From VXRN01 sp963664365 (GTDB lineage Bacteria > Chloroflexota > Dehalococcoidia > Lucifugimonadales > UBA1123): a stretch of DNA of 64,000 nucleotides. Below the pieces are notes generated by a model. That model had not been told where the DNA came from and did no database searches. It saw only the letters and a program-made list of their open reading frames with translations. The translations under genes and the position numbers were made by a program. The stretch covers positions 1,798,001-1,862,000 of the forward strand of contig OY761144.1 of NCBI GenBank assembly GCA_963664365.1, read 5' to 3'. Positions within the stretch are counted from its first letter, which is position 1. Every line of letters starts with the position of its first letter. Of the stretch, positions 24,742 through 32,967 are shown one piece after another.

Positions 24742-25533
24742 TTAGACGACGGGCGAAGTTCCGCCGTCTATGTTGACGGCTATGCCGGTTAGGAAGCTGG
24801 CGCGCTCGGATGCTAGGAACGCGATCACGTCTCCGGCTTCGCGGCCCTCTCCGACACGGCCCAGGGGAACGGTCGATCCCATGTTGGCGTAGAACTCGTC
24901 CAGGGTGAGGTCGGGCTGTGTCTCACGCATTGCCCTGAAGCGCGTCTCGTGCTGGCCGCTCTTGATCAGTCCGATGCAGACGGTGTTGACCAGGATGTTG
25001 TCGGGCGCGAACTCTTTCGACATCGCCTTTGTGAGCGCGACACCGGCGGCCCTGCTTACCGAGGTTGGCACTGACGCCGCTCCGGGGGCCTTTGCGCCGA
25101 GGTTGGTGACGTTGATGATGCGTCCGCCGCCCTGCTCTCGCATCAGAGGTACGGCCAGCCTGGAGGTTCGGATTGCGGCGTAGAGCTTGAGATCGAGATC
25201 GTGCTGCCATGCTTCGTCCGTGACTCCCAGGAACGCCCCGCCCGCCGACGTGCCGGCGTTGTTTACGAGGATGTCTATCCTTCCGAACTCGTCAATCGTG
25301 CGGTCGATAAGCGCCTGCACCTGATCGGGGTCCATAACGTCCGTTGGAATCGCCACGACGCGATGCTCGGATCCCGCGCGAATCTCGGCCGCTGCCGCTT
25401 CGAGCACGTCCGCCCTGCGAGCGGCGATGACTACGTCTGCGCCCTCGGCGGCCATGCTGGCCGCGGCGGCCTTGCCGATGCCTTCGCTTCCGCCCGTTAC
25501 GATCGCTGCTTTGTCTTTCAGTCCGAGGTCCAT
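24742..25533 (-). CDS. SDR-fold protein lacking the catalytic Tyr and Lys
   Basis: The 263-residue protein has a full Rossmann motif TGGSEGIGKA (13-22) and NNAG, but the YxxxK active site reads T157-SVS-R161 (PTSVSRAAG) and the catalytic serine position reads N144 (NVTN). The C-terminal INIDGGTSPVV is typical. It overlaps the end of glcF by 16 bases, so it belongs to the glycolate oxidase operon. It may bind NAD(P) without classic SDR catalysis, or use other residues. Substrate unknown. Confidence 0.85.
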   Translation of the reverse strand: MDLGLKDKAAIVTGGSEGIGKAAAASMAAEGADVVIAARRADVLEAAAAEIRAGSEHRVVAIPTDVMDPDQVQALIDRTIDEFGRIDILVNNAGTSAGGAFLGVTDEAWQHDLDLKLYAAIRTSRLAVPLMREQGGGRIINVTNLGAKAPGAASVPTSVSRAAGVALTKAMSKEFAPDNILVNTVCIGLIKSGQHETRFRAMRETQPDLTLDEFYANMGSTVPLGRVGEGREAGDVIAFLASERASFLTGIAVNIDGGTSPVV

Positions 25534-26855
25534 GTCGTTTCTCCTTTGCGGTACGCTTCGTCCAGCAGGTCGGTGACGTATTTTACATGCGCGGGCAGAC
25601 TTCGGTCGGCGACCCCGTATTGCAACTGCATGAGACAGCCGGGGTTGGCGGTTGCCAGGACGTCCGCGCCGGTCGTCTCGAAATCGTCCATCTTGGAAGC
25701 CAACACTCTTAGCGAGAGGTCCCGCTCAGTGATGGCGTATGTGCCGCCCGCGCCGCAGCAGCGACCGGAGTTCGGCAGTTCGACCAGTTCGACGCCCGGT
25801 ATCGACCTGAGTATCTGTCTCGGCGCGTCGGTGATGCGCTGCGCGTTGCCGAGGTGGCAAGAGTCTTGATAGGTGACGCGCCGCTCCACGCGCCCGGCCG
25901 GAGGCTCGAATGGCAGGTCCACCAGAAACTCGTGGATGTCTTTCACCGCTTCGCTGAAGTCTCCGGCCCTGTCGGCGTATTCGGGATCGGATTCTAGCAG
26001 GTGTCCGTACTCCTTCATCCTCGCGCCGCATCCGGCGGATGCTACCACGACGGCGTCGAGGCCGGCCGCCGAGAACACGTCTATGTTGCGGCGGGCGAGT
26101 CGGCGGGTCGTGTCGAGGTCTCCGACGTGGGAGTTGATCGCGCCGCAGCACACCTGGCTGTCGGGCACGACAACTTCGCAGCCGTTCCGGGCCAGCACTC
26201 TTACCGCGGCGTCCATCTCTGGGCCGTGGAGCAGGGGCATGACGCAGCCGGAGAGCATCCCGACGCGGGCGCGTCGTTCACCTACGGCCGGTATGGTCTT
26301 GCCGTGCGCCTGAAAGCCGCCGTCGGGGATGGTCGGCATACTCGATTCGAGGTCGGCGAGTGACGGCGCGACTTTCAGCAGCTTGGAACGCCGCAGCAGC
26401 GATTGGATTCCTGACTTCTGGTAGATTCGGGCCAGCGAGACGACGGCGCGCAGTCTTCGACGATGGGGTATCAGGTGGTTATAGGCGATGCCGGAGACGG
26501 TCTTGGCGATGAATCCGGGCTTTCGGATTCGCTCGGCCTGCGCCATCGTCGCCTCTATGAGGTTTCCGTATTCGACGCCGGACGGGCAGGCGATCTCACA
26601 TGCGCGGCACTGGATACAGCGGTCCCAGTGGCTCACGACCGTGTCGGTCATGCCGATTCTGCCCTCGTTGACAGCCTTCATCAGGGCTATCCTGCCCCTG
26701 GGAGACTCGGTTTCCAGTCCGGTTTCGAGGTATGTGGGGCACGCCTGGAGGCAGAAGCCGCAGTGGACGCACTTGTATAGCTCGGACTCTTTCGGCGCGT
26801 CAGGGCCGGAGAAGAGCAACGACGTGTCGAGAGTAGGGCGAGGGTCTTCCATCAT
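25518..26855 (-). CDS. glcF: Glycolate oxidase iron-sulfur subunit
   Basis: The start is the ATG at 26855 overlapping the glcE stop (ATGA); the frame is open farther upstream but that part lies in glcE. The 445-residue protein has two [4Fe-4S] motifs (CVHCGFCLQACP, CIQCRACEIACP) and CCG domains (CCGAINSHVGD, SCHLGN, CCGAGGTYA). It moves electrons from the flavin subunits to the membrane quinone pool. The gene order glcD-glcE-glcF is standard. Confidence 0.93.
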   Translation of the reverse strand: MMEDPRPTLDTSLLFSGPDAPKESELYKCVHCGFCLQACPTYLETGLETESPRGRIALMKAVNEGRIGMTDTVVSHWDRCIQCRACEIACPSGVEYGNLIEATMAQAERIRKPGFIAKTVSGIAYNHLIPHRRRLRAVVSLARIYQKSGIQSLLRRSKLLKVAPSLADLESSMPTIPDGGFQAHGKTIPAVGERRARVGMLSGCVMPLLHGPEMDAAVRVLARNGCEVVVPDSQVCCGAINSHVGDLDTTRRLARRNIDVFSAAGLDAVVVASAGCGARMKEYGHLLESDPEYADRAGDFSEAVKDIHEFLVDLPFEPPAGRVERRVTYQDSCHLGNAQRITDAPRQILRSIPGVELVELPNSGRCCGAGGTYAITERDLSLRVLASKMDDFETTGADVLATANPGCLMQLQYGVADRSLPAHVKYVTDLLDEAYRKGETTWTSD

Positions 26856-28129
26856 ATACCCCCTACGAAGCGGCCCGGATTCATGATGTTGTTCGGGTCG
26901 TACTGCTTCTTGAGTCTTCGCATGGTATCGATTCCGGGAGGGTCGCCGCCCCAGACGTCGATGTCTGTCTTTGATTCCGGCGGGCAGCGATGCACGACGG
27001 CGGAGCCGCCGATTTGGGTTATGGTCGTTTGGAATCGGGAGATCCATGATGGTAGGGGCGATTCGCGAATCGCCCCTACGGATGCCGGACTTCCAGCGTG
27101 CCAGAAGATGTCGGCTGAGCCGAATCCGGGCTGGGCTACTATCGAGGAGTGGAGATCGGAGGTGTGCATATTTTCAACCGTGGACACGATCTTGGAGAGA
27201 TCGGCTGGAAGCGCGGAGACGTGCATGGCGAGCAGGGGAGCGTCTTCGTTATCCCAGCCGAAATCGCGTATGGATTTCCAAAGCTGTTCGGCGGATCGGC
27301 CTTGTATAGACTCAAGCTCGCGGGCGTCCGCCTGATCGCAGATGCTCGTGACATCGTCGACTTGGCGGTCGAGAGTCCGGGAGCGTCCGCCGAGCCGGAC
27401 TGCGAGATGCCATTGGCCATTGTCGGTTTCAATACCAATTCGGTGCGCGGTGGATGCGTCGAAGACGGTCATGGCGAGGGGCATGACGTGGGAGTTGAAG
27501 ATGCCGAGCGCGGCGGCCTGGACATCTTCGACACAGCGGTAGGCGGCCAGCAGCGTCTTTTCGTACATCGGGACCGGCGTTAGCTTAAAGCTGGCCTCTA
27601 GGATGATTCCGAGGCTGCCCAGTCCGCCGACGTGGAGACGGGACATGTCGTACCCGCTGACGTTCTTGACGACCTGGCCGCCGCTTTTCGTGATCTGGCC
27701 GTCCGGCTGTACGACTTTCATTCCGATGACCGTATCTCTCGGGTGTCCGAAATGCCATTTGAGGGGGCCGCTCATCCCGGCGGCCAGGGTTCCTCCAATG
27801 GTGGCCCTGCCTGGCAGGGGCGGGTCTATGGCGAGGAACTGGCCGTGACGCGAGAGGGTCTCTGAGACATGCCGCATGGTCACGCCCGCCTGGAAGGTGG
27901 CAGTAAGGTCTGCGTAGTTGTGTGCGACGACCCGGTCTATGCCTGTCATGTCTATTACTACCCCAGGACGTGACGGCGCTCCGCCGAGATCGATCCGCGT
28001 TCCTCCGCCTCTTGGGAAGACGGCTGTGCCGTCCTCGTTGGCGCGCGCGACTACGCGGCTCAACTGCTCCTCGGACGCTGGAGAGACCGCCTCAAGCGGT
28101 TCGACCCCGTCGATGGCCCAGCGGCTCAT
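26852..28129 (-). CDS. glcE: Glycolate oxidase subunit GlcE (FAD-binding)
   Basis: The 425-residue protein has the FAD-binding PCMH pattern (VFPRGGGTRIDLGG, GRATIGGTLAAGMSG, KSGGQVVKNVSGYDMSRLHVGGLGSLG). It pairs with GlcD in glycolate (or D-lactate-type) oxidation. Residues around VGAIRESPLP are encoded by a 28-base perfect palindrome inserted in frame at 27052-27079, so this loop is not ancestral. It begins one base after the glcD stop. Confidence 0.92.
   Translation of the reverse strand: MSRWAIDGVEPLEAVSPASEEQLSRVVARANEDGTAVFPRGGGTRIDLGGAPSRPGVVIDMTGIDRVVAHNYADLTATFQAGVTMRHVSETLSRHGQFLAIDPPLPGRATIGGTLAAGMSGPLKWHFGHPRDTVIGMKVVQPDGQITKSGGQVVKNVSGYDMSRLHVGGLGSLGIILEASFKLTPVPMYEKTLLAAYRCVEDVQAAALGIFNSHVMPLAMTVFDASTAHRIGIETDNGQWHLAVRLGGRSRTLDRQVDDVTSICDQADARELESIQGRSAEQLWKSIRDFGWDNEDAPLLAMHVSALPADLSKIVSTVENMHTSDLHSSIVAQPGFGSADIFWHAGSPASVGAIRESPLPSWISRFQTTITQIGGSAVVHRCPPESKTDIDVWGGDPPGIDTMRRLKKQYDPNNIMNPGRFVGGI
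27052..27079. repeat. 28-bp perfect palindrome inside glcE
   Basis: A perfect 14+14 palindrome beginning GTAGGGGCGATTCG and ending in its reverse complement. It adds the peptide VGAIRESP in frame to GlcE. The same family occurs at 52290-52317 (inside a coding sequence, again as VGAIRESP) and at 56637-56664 (intergenic). Because it is palindromic, both strands read VGAIRESP. Confidence 0.9.
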
Positions 28130-28130
28130 A

Positions 28131-29573
28131 TTAGATGTACGCTCCGGGGCCTGCGCGTTGAATCGCGGCTGTCTGGGAAAGTTCGGCGCTGGACGAACCG
28201 GTCGGGAATATCTTGCCGGGGTTGAACATGCTGTCGGTGGCGAAAGAGGGCCTGAGACGGGCCATGGCCTCCATGTCGGCGTCGGTGAACATGAGCGGCA
28301 TGTACTCCTGCTTCTCCAACCCGATTCCGTGCTCGCCGGACAGGACGCCTCCGACCTCTACGCATAGCTCGAGGATCTCACCGCCGATTTTGAGTATGGC
28401 CTCGGTGTCGCCGGGCTTGCGCTCGTCGAACAGGATGGATGGGTGCAGATTGCCGTCCCCGGCGTGCAGCAGGTTGGCGATAGGGTATCCTGTGCGGCGG
28501 GAGATGTCTTTGATTCGGGACAGCACCTCGACTAGGCGGGTCCTGGGTACGGTGCCATCGACCAAGAGGTAGTTGGGAGCGAGGCGTCCGAGCGCGCCGA
28601 GTACGCCCTTGCGTCCGGCCCACAGCTTTTCGCGTGCGACGGGGTCGGTGGCGGTCCTGATTTCTAGGGGGTCGTAGAGTCCGCAGACCTCTTCGACGGC
28701 GGCGACCTCCTCCTCGACGGCCTCGGCGAGTCCGTCCACCTCCACGAGAAGGACGGCTCCCGCGCCTTCGGGGTATCCGGCGTTGACGGCGGGTTCGGCG
28801 GCCTCGATGCAGATGTCGTCCATCATCTCAAGGGCGGCCGGGACGATGCCCGCGCCGATGATGCCTGAGACCGCCGCGCTCGCTTGGTCAAGCTCTTTGA
28901 AGACGGCCAGCAGCGTCTTGACCGATTCGGGCTGCCGGAGGAGTCGGACGGCGATTTTCGTGACCATGGCTAGGGTTCCCTCCGAGCCGATGATGATGCC
29001 GCGGAGGTCGATTCCGGGGTACTCCCTTCGCCTGCCGCCGACCCATTCGACGCTTCCGTCCGCATAGACGACCTCGAGGCCGATGACGTGGTTGGTGGTC
29101 ACGCCGTAAGCGAGGCAATGCGGGCCGCCGGAGTTTTCGGCGACGTTGCCGCCTATGGTGCAGGCGCGCTGGCTGGACGGGTCGGGGGCGTAGTAGAGGC
29201 CGTATTGGGATACGTACTCGGTAAGCTCCAAGTTGACGACGCCGGGCTCGACGATCGCCACGCGGTTTTCGACGTCCACTTCGATGATGCGGGTCATGCG
29301 GGTCAGCGCGAGAACGATTCCGCCCTGTCCAGCGACGGCTCCTCCGCTCAGGCCGGTGCCCGCTCCGCGCGCCACGACGGGCAGGCCGTACTTTGCCGCA
29401 ATCTTAACGCACTCTGAGACCTGCTCGGTGGTGTCGGGAAGGACCACTAGGGTGGGCAGACCACGGTCGACGGAGCCGTCGTACTCGAAGACGATGAGGT
29501 CTTCGGGCCTGTGTATGACGTATTCGTCTCCGACGATGGCCTTTAGCTGTTGGACGGCGTCCTCTAGGTTCAT
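28131..29573 (-). CDS. glcD: Glycolate oxidase subunit GlcD (FAD-linked)
   Basis: The 480-residue protein has FAD_binding_4 motifs (PVVARGAGTGLSGGAV, GGNVAENSGGPHCLAYG, IGSEGTLAMVTKI) and the C-terminal GEHGIGLEK metal/flavin site. It oxidises glycolate to glyoxylate. First gene of glcD-glcE-glcF-SDR, with a GGGAGG ribosome site. The operon would allow recycling of photorespiratory glycolate from the environment. Confidence 0.93.
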   Translation of the reverse strand: MNLEDAVQQLKAIVGDEYVIHRPEDLIVFEYDGSVDRGLPTLVVLPDTTEQVSECVKIAAKYGLPVVARGAGTGLSGGAVAGQGGIVLALTRMTRIIEVDVENRVAIVEPGVVNLELTEYVSQYGLYYAPDPSSQRACTIGGNVAENSGGPHCLAYGVTTNHVIGLEVVYADGSVEWVGGRRREYPGIDLRGIIIGSEGTLAMVTKIAVRLLRQPESVKTLLAVFKELDQASAAVSGIIGAGIVPAALEMMDDICIEAAEPAVNAGYPEGAGAVLLVEVDGLAEAVEEEVAAVEEVCGLYDPLEIRTATDPVAREKLWAGRKGVLGALGRLAPNYLLVDGTVPRTRLVEVLSRIKDISRRTGYPIANLLHAGDGNLHPSILFDERKPGDTEAILKIGGEILELCVEVGGVLSGEHGIGLEKQEYMPLMFTDADMEAMARLRPSFATDSMFNPGKIFPTGSSSAELSQTAAIQRAGPGAYI

Positions 29574-29597
29574 TAGCCGCGCCTCCCTACGGGGCTA

Positions 29598-29626
29598 ATG
29601 ATAGATTAGACCAGAAGGGGCCGCAA
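29598..29626 (-). promoter_or_regulatory. Putative glcD promoter
   Basis: On the minus strand TTGCGG (29626-29621) and TATCAT (29603-29598) are 17 bases apart, just upstream of the glcD ribosome site. The -35 is weak (three of six) and the -10 good (five of six). No operator recognised. Confidence 0.35.
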
Positions 29627-29672
29627 CAGTAGGGCCTAAGGTTTAGGGTGTGGTCAGGATGAACCGGCGCTA

Positions 29673-30767
29673 CTATGTGTCCGGGGGTTCGCCGCCGTCT
29701 TCGGAGTGTGAGGGGTACATTTGGGCGAGTTTCTTTCGCCTGCGTTCTTCGACGGCGGGCCATGCCTTTTGGCGTTCGATCCGAAGCGTGAGCTCTTCGT
29801 CGAACTTGGCGGCCACTTCTCTGATTACATCGATATTATGGGCAATCCATTTCTTGGACGGCGCGGAGATGTTCCGGTCCATGTTTGGGGGGATGGGGTC
29901 TGGGGTGATGCCCAGCTCGTCCAACTGGCGTTGGACATCCTCGAAAGTCTTGGTCAACCCCTCGTAGTCAATGAGATGCTCGCCCTCGTGTCCTTCGGGC
30001 AAGGCTATACTTTGACTGCAGTAGATGCAGCCCTTGGTCGGGTCAAAGACATATCCGGGTGGATAGTCAGGGTAGTCCTCGTCACTTAGGACGGGCTCGG
30101 GCGTCTCTTGGACAGCCCTGAGTACATGCGTGGAGTCTGTGCCGAGCACACGGTCGACAAGGATGCCGGCGGCCCTGCGCCGGTGGTAAGAGGTGATCCT
30201 CGGGCTGTCTTCGGCTCCCCTTCGACTTTGCTCAGGGCAGCCTTCGACAGGCTCAGGGCAGGCTCTGGCGATTTTCAGCAGGGCGTCTCGGAGGGTCTGG
30301 CCGTTGTTGGTGATGTCGAGAATATGCTGTTGGATAGTGAAGTGGATGGAGGATTGTGGATAGTGAATAGCGGATAGTGGCGAGTCGATGCTGGGAGCGG
30401 GGCCGAGGGTGTCGTTCAGAGCATTGTTAATCTGAGTGACCGGCCTGGGGGACTCGGATCCGCTGTTGGGGGTGTCTGAATTGTGATTGGCGCGATTATT
30501 GGATTCCGCCGATTCGGAGTCCGGTTCCGACTCGGTTTCGGGAGCAGGGTCCGGACTGGGGAAGAACTGCTTGGGGGGCTTGCCATACGCCCTGTCCATC
30601 AGGGAGTTGGCGGCGGCAATGCGGTCGTTGGTATTGGCGTTTTCATCGTCTTCGGCGATGTCGCGCAGAATCTCGATGAGCTCGAGTCCGTTGTTGGTCA
30701 CATCGAGGATGGACTGGGCGAAGTCGAGCGCCGGGTTTGATGGGATCTGTTGGGTCGTTGTGGCCAT
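29673..30767 (-). CDS. Terminase-small-subunit-like protein with duplicated module, orphan
   Basis: The 364-residue protein contains two copies of a module seen in phage small terminases and DUF5681-like proteins: NGLELIEILRDIA...RIAAANSLMDRAYGKPPKQ (~27-82) and NGQTLRDALLKIA...HRRRAAGILVDRVLGTDS (~150-215). It has a CIYC pair and the tail RQKAWPAVEERRRKKLAQMYPSHSED. A paralogue with the same ends lies at 51670-52575 next to a large terminase; here no phage gene is adjacent. A 44-base palindromic repeat (30219-30262) is inserted in frame and encodes CPEPVEGCPEQSRRG. It is of mobile origin; present function unknown. Confidence 0.7.
   Translation of the reverse strand: MATTTQQIPSNPALDFAQSILDVTNNGLELIEILRDIAEDDENANTNDRIAAANSLMDRAYGKPPKQFFPSPDPAPETESEPDSESAESNNRANHNSDTPNSGSESPRPVTQINNALNDTLGPAPSIDSPLSAIHYPQSSIHFTIQQHILDITNNGQTLRDALLKIARACPEPVEGCPEQSRRGAEDSPRITSYHRRRAAGILVDRVLGTDSTHVLRAVQETPEPVLSDEDYPDYPPGYVFDPTKGCIYCSQSIALPEGHEGEHLIDYEGLTKTFEDVQRQLDELGITPDPIPPNMDRNISAPSKKWIAHNIDVIREVAAKFDEELTLRIERQKAWPAVEERRRKKLAQMYPSHSEDGGEPPDT
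30219..30262. repeat. Palindromic repeat inside the terminase-like gene
   Basis: Two imperfect copies of CCTTCGAC..GCTCAGGGCA in tandem encode CPEPVEG-CPEQSRRG on the minus strand. The paralogous gene at 51670-52575 has only a lysine between IARA and DDPKVTPY at this point, so this is a clean in-frame insertion of about 48 bases. The peptide CPEPVEG is a known hallmark of dispersed repeats in many bacteria. Confidence 0.85.
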
Positions 30768-30883
30768 TGGGTTTGGTAGTGGAAGTGGTTGATTGTACGG
30801 ATGTGCGTTAGCATAGGGGATGTTAGAACGGGTGTCAAGGGGGATTTCTAAGGTTTAGGGGATAAGGGATAAGGTGGTAAGGG

Positions 30884-32932
30884 CTAGGTTTGGGCGGATA
30901 GCTGGGCGAGCATTATGTTGGGGTCGGTGGTTGGGAGTTTGCAGGCGTAGCTGCGGCAGACGTAGGCAGTGGGTTGGCCGTCGAGGGCGGTTCTGCCCCG
31001 GAATATGGGCCAGTCGGGGGAGATTCCGGTATCGGAGCTTGCGGCCACGACGAGGCCGGGCCTGTAACTCGACGCCAGCTTTCTGAGAAGGTCTCGGGGG
31101 CCTTCTCCACCGGCGCGGGTCATGACGACGACTTCAGTGGAGTCTGAGAGATAAGAGTCGAGGGCGCAGAGCCAGTGTCCGGCTCCCGTCGGGAACTGGG
31201 CCATGACGGCGCGGACGGCGCGCAGAGACTTAGTGGCGATGGAGCGCACGTCGGAGTCGCCTGTGATCACGGAGAGGCGCAGCAGCGTGTCGGCCATCAT
31301 GGAGTGGCCGGACGGCGCGGGGTTGTCCATGACGTCGCGCGGGCGGACGATGAGCTTTTCCTGGTCGCGGCCGGTGTCGAAAAGCTGCTGGCCGATGGGG
31401 TCCCAGAAGAGGTCAATCGCTTTCTCTGCGAGCTGATGGGCTTCGAGGAGCCAACGGTATTCTCCATCGGCCCTGTGGAGGGCCAGGAGGCCGTCTATTA
31501 GGGCGGCGTAGTCGTCGAGGAATCCGAGCGCGCCGTTTTGCGAGCGGCTGTCGGTGCGCCTAAGGCGTCCGTCGTCCATCATGCGGTCGAGCAGAAAGTC
31601 GGCGTTGGCGCGGGCGGCGTCGAGGTAGTCGTCGCGGTCGAAGACTGCGCCGGCTTCGGCGAGAGCGGCGAGCATGAATCCGTTCCAGGATACGATTACC
31701 TTGGTGTCGGTCATCGGGGGGATGCGCTCGGAGCGGGCGGCGAGCAGTTTGGCATTGGAAGACTCTATGATTTTTTCCAAGTCCTTGACTGACATCGAGT
31801 GTCGGGCCGCGACGTCCGCGGGGTCGTTCGGCACGGTGAGGATGGTCCGTCCCTCGAAGTTGCCCGCGTTGGTGACGCCGTAGTAGTCGGCGACGACCTC
31901 GGAGTCGGCTGGTCCGAGAATCCGGGCAATCTCCTCCGGTCTCCAGACGAAGAACTTGCCCTCGACTCCCTCGCTGTCGGCGTCCTGGGCGGAGTAGAAG
32001 CCGCCAGATTCGGAGGTCATCTCGCGGAGGACATAATCGACGATTCCACAGGCGACTTTGGCGTATGACCGCTCGCCGGTGACTTGGTAGGCGTGGGTGT
32101 AGAGCCGCGCAAGAAGGGCGTTGTCGTACAGCATCTTCTCGAAGTGGGGGACGATCCAGTAGGCATCGGTGGAGTAGCGGTGAAAGCCGCCGCCAATCTG
32201 GTCGTGGATTCCGCCCGCCGCCATGCGGTCTAGGGTCATCTCGACCATCTCCAGGGCGTCGGTCGAGCCGGTTCGGGCGTGATACCTCAGCAGGAACTCT
32301 AGCGCCGATGGCTGGGGAAACTTGGGCTGAAGTCCAAAGCCTCCGGATTGGGCGTCGAACTGGCTTGTGAGACCTCCGAACGCGGCGCGCAGGATGCCGT
32401 CCGTGAGCGGCTCGTTGTCCGCATGGGCGGTGAAGGTCTGGCGGATGCGGTCAGCGAGTTGGCGTCCGCTGGACAGGACCTCGAAGCGGCGGTTGTTGAA
32501 GGCGTCGGATATGGCTTCCAGCACTCTGGGGAAGGCGGGCAGGCCGCCTCGGTCTTCGGGCGGGTAGTAGGTTCCGCCGTAGAACGGCTCGCCGTCGGCG
32601 GTCATGAATACGGTCATGGGCCAGCCGCCGTGTCCGGTCATGGCCTGGACAGCGGTCATGTACACGGAGTCGACGTCGGGGCGCTCCTCGCGGTCCACCT
32701 TGATGCTGACGAAGCGGTCGTTCATGATGGCGGCGATCTGATCGTTCTCGAACGACTCGCGCTCCATGACGTGGCACCAGTGGCATGAGGAGTAGCCGAC
32801 GCTGAGGAGCACGGGCACGTTGCGCCTACGGGCCTCGTCGAACGCATCGTCGCCCCAGGGGTACCAGTCAACGGGGTTTTCGGCGTGTTGGAGGAGGTAT
32901 GGGCTGGTCTCTTTGGCGAGTCGGTTGGGCAA
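30884..32932 (-). CDS. DUF255 thioredoxin-domain protein (YyaL family)
   Basis: The TTG start at 32932 with AAGGA six bases upstream gives a 682-residue protein, the family's usual length. Earlier in-frame sequence belongs to the neighbouring gene in another frame. The N-terminal thioredoxin-like domain opens NRLAKETSPYLLQHAENPVDW and carries C50-HW-C53 (SSCHWCHVME). The C-terminal part is an alpha/alpha toroid (six-hairpin) domain with GGFHRYSTDAYWIVPHFEKML. Function is unknown. It follows the NHL/thioredoxin selenoprotein gene by 35 bases, so two thioredoxin-fold proteins are co-expressed. Confidence 0.9.
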   Translation of the reverse strand: MPNRLAKETSPYLLQHAENPVDWYPWGDDAFDEARRRNVPVLLSVGYSSCHWCHVMERESFENDQIAAIMNDRFVSIKVDREERPDVDSVYMTAVQAMTGHGGWPMTVFMTADGEPFYGGTYYPPEDRGGLPAFPRVLEAISDAFNNRRFEVLSSGRQLADRIRQTFTAHADNEPLTDGILRAAFGGLTSQFDAQSGGFGLQPKFPQPSALEFLLRYHARTGSTDALEMVEMTLDRMAAGGIHDQIGGGFHRYSTDAYWIVPHFEKMLYDNALLARLYTHAYQVTGERSYAKVACGIVDYVLREMTSESGGFYSAQDADSEGVEGKFFVWRPEEIARILGPADSEVVADYYGVTNAGNFEGRTILTVPNDPADVAARHSMSVKDLEKIIESSNAKLLAARSERIPPMTDTKVIVSWNGFMLAALAEAGAVFDRDDYLDAARANADFLLDRMMDDGRLRRTDSRSQNGALGFLDDYAALIDGLLALHRADGEYRWLLEAHQLAEKAIDLFWDPIGQQLFDTGRDQEKLIVRPRDVMDNPAPSGHSMMADTLLRLSVITGDSDVRSIATKSLRAVRAVMAQFPTGAGHWLCALDSYLSDSTEVVVMTRAGGEGPRDLLRKLASSYRPGLVVAASSDTGISPDWPIFRGRTALDGQPTAYVCRSYACKLPTTDPNIMLAQLSAQT

Positions 32933-32967
32933 TGTTGGTTCCTTAGTAGTGGATAGTGGGCAGCGGC

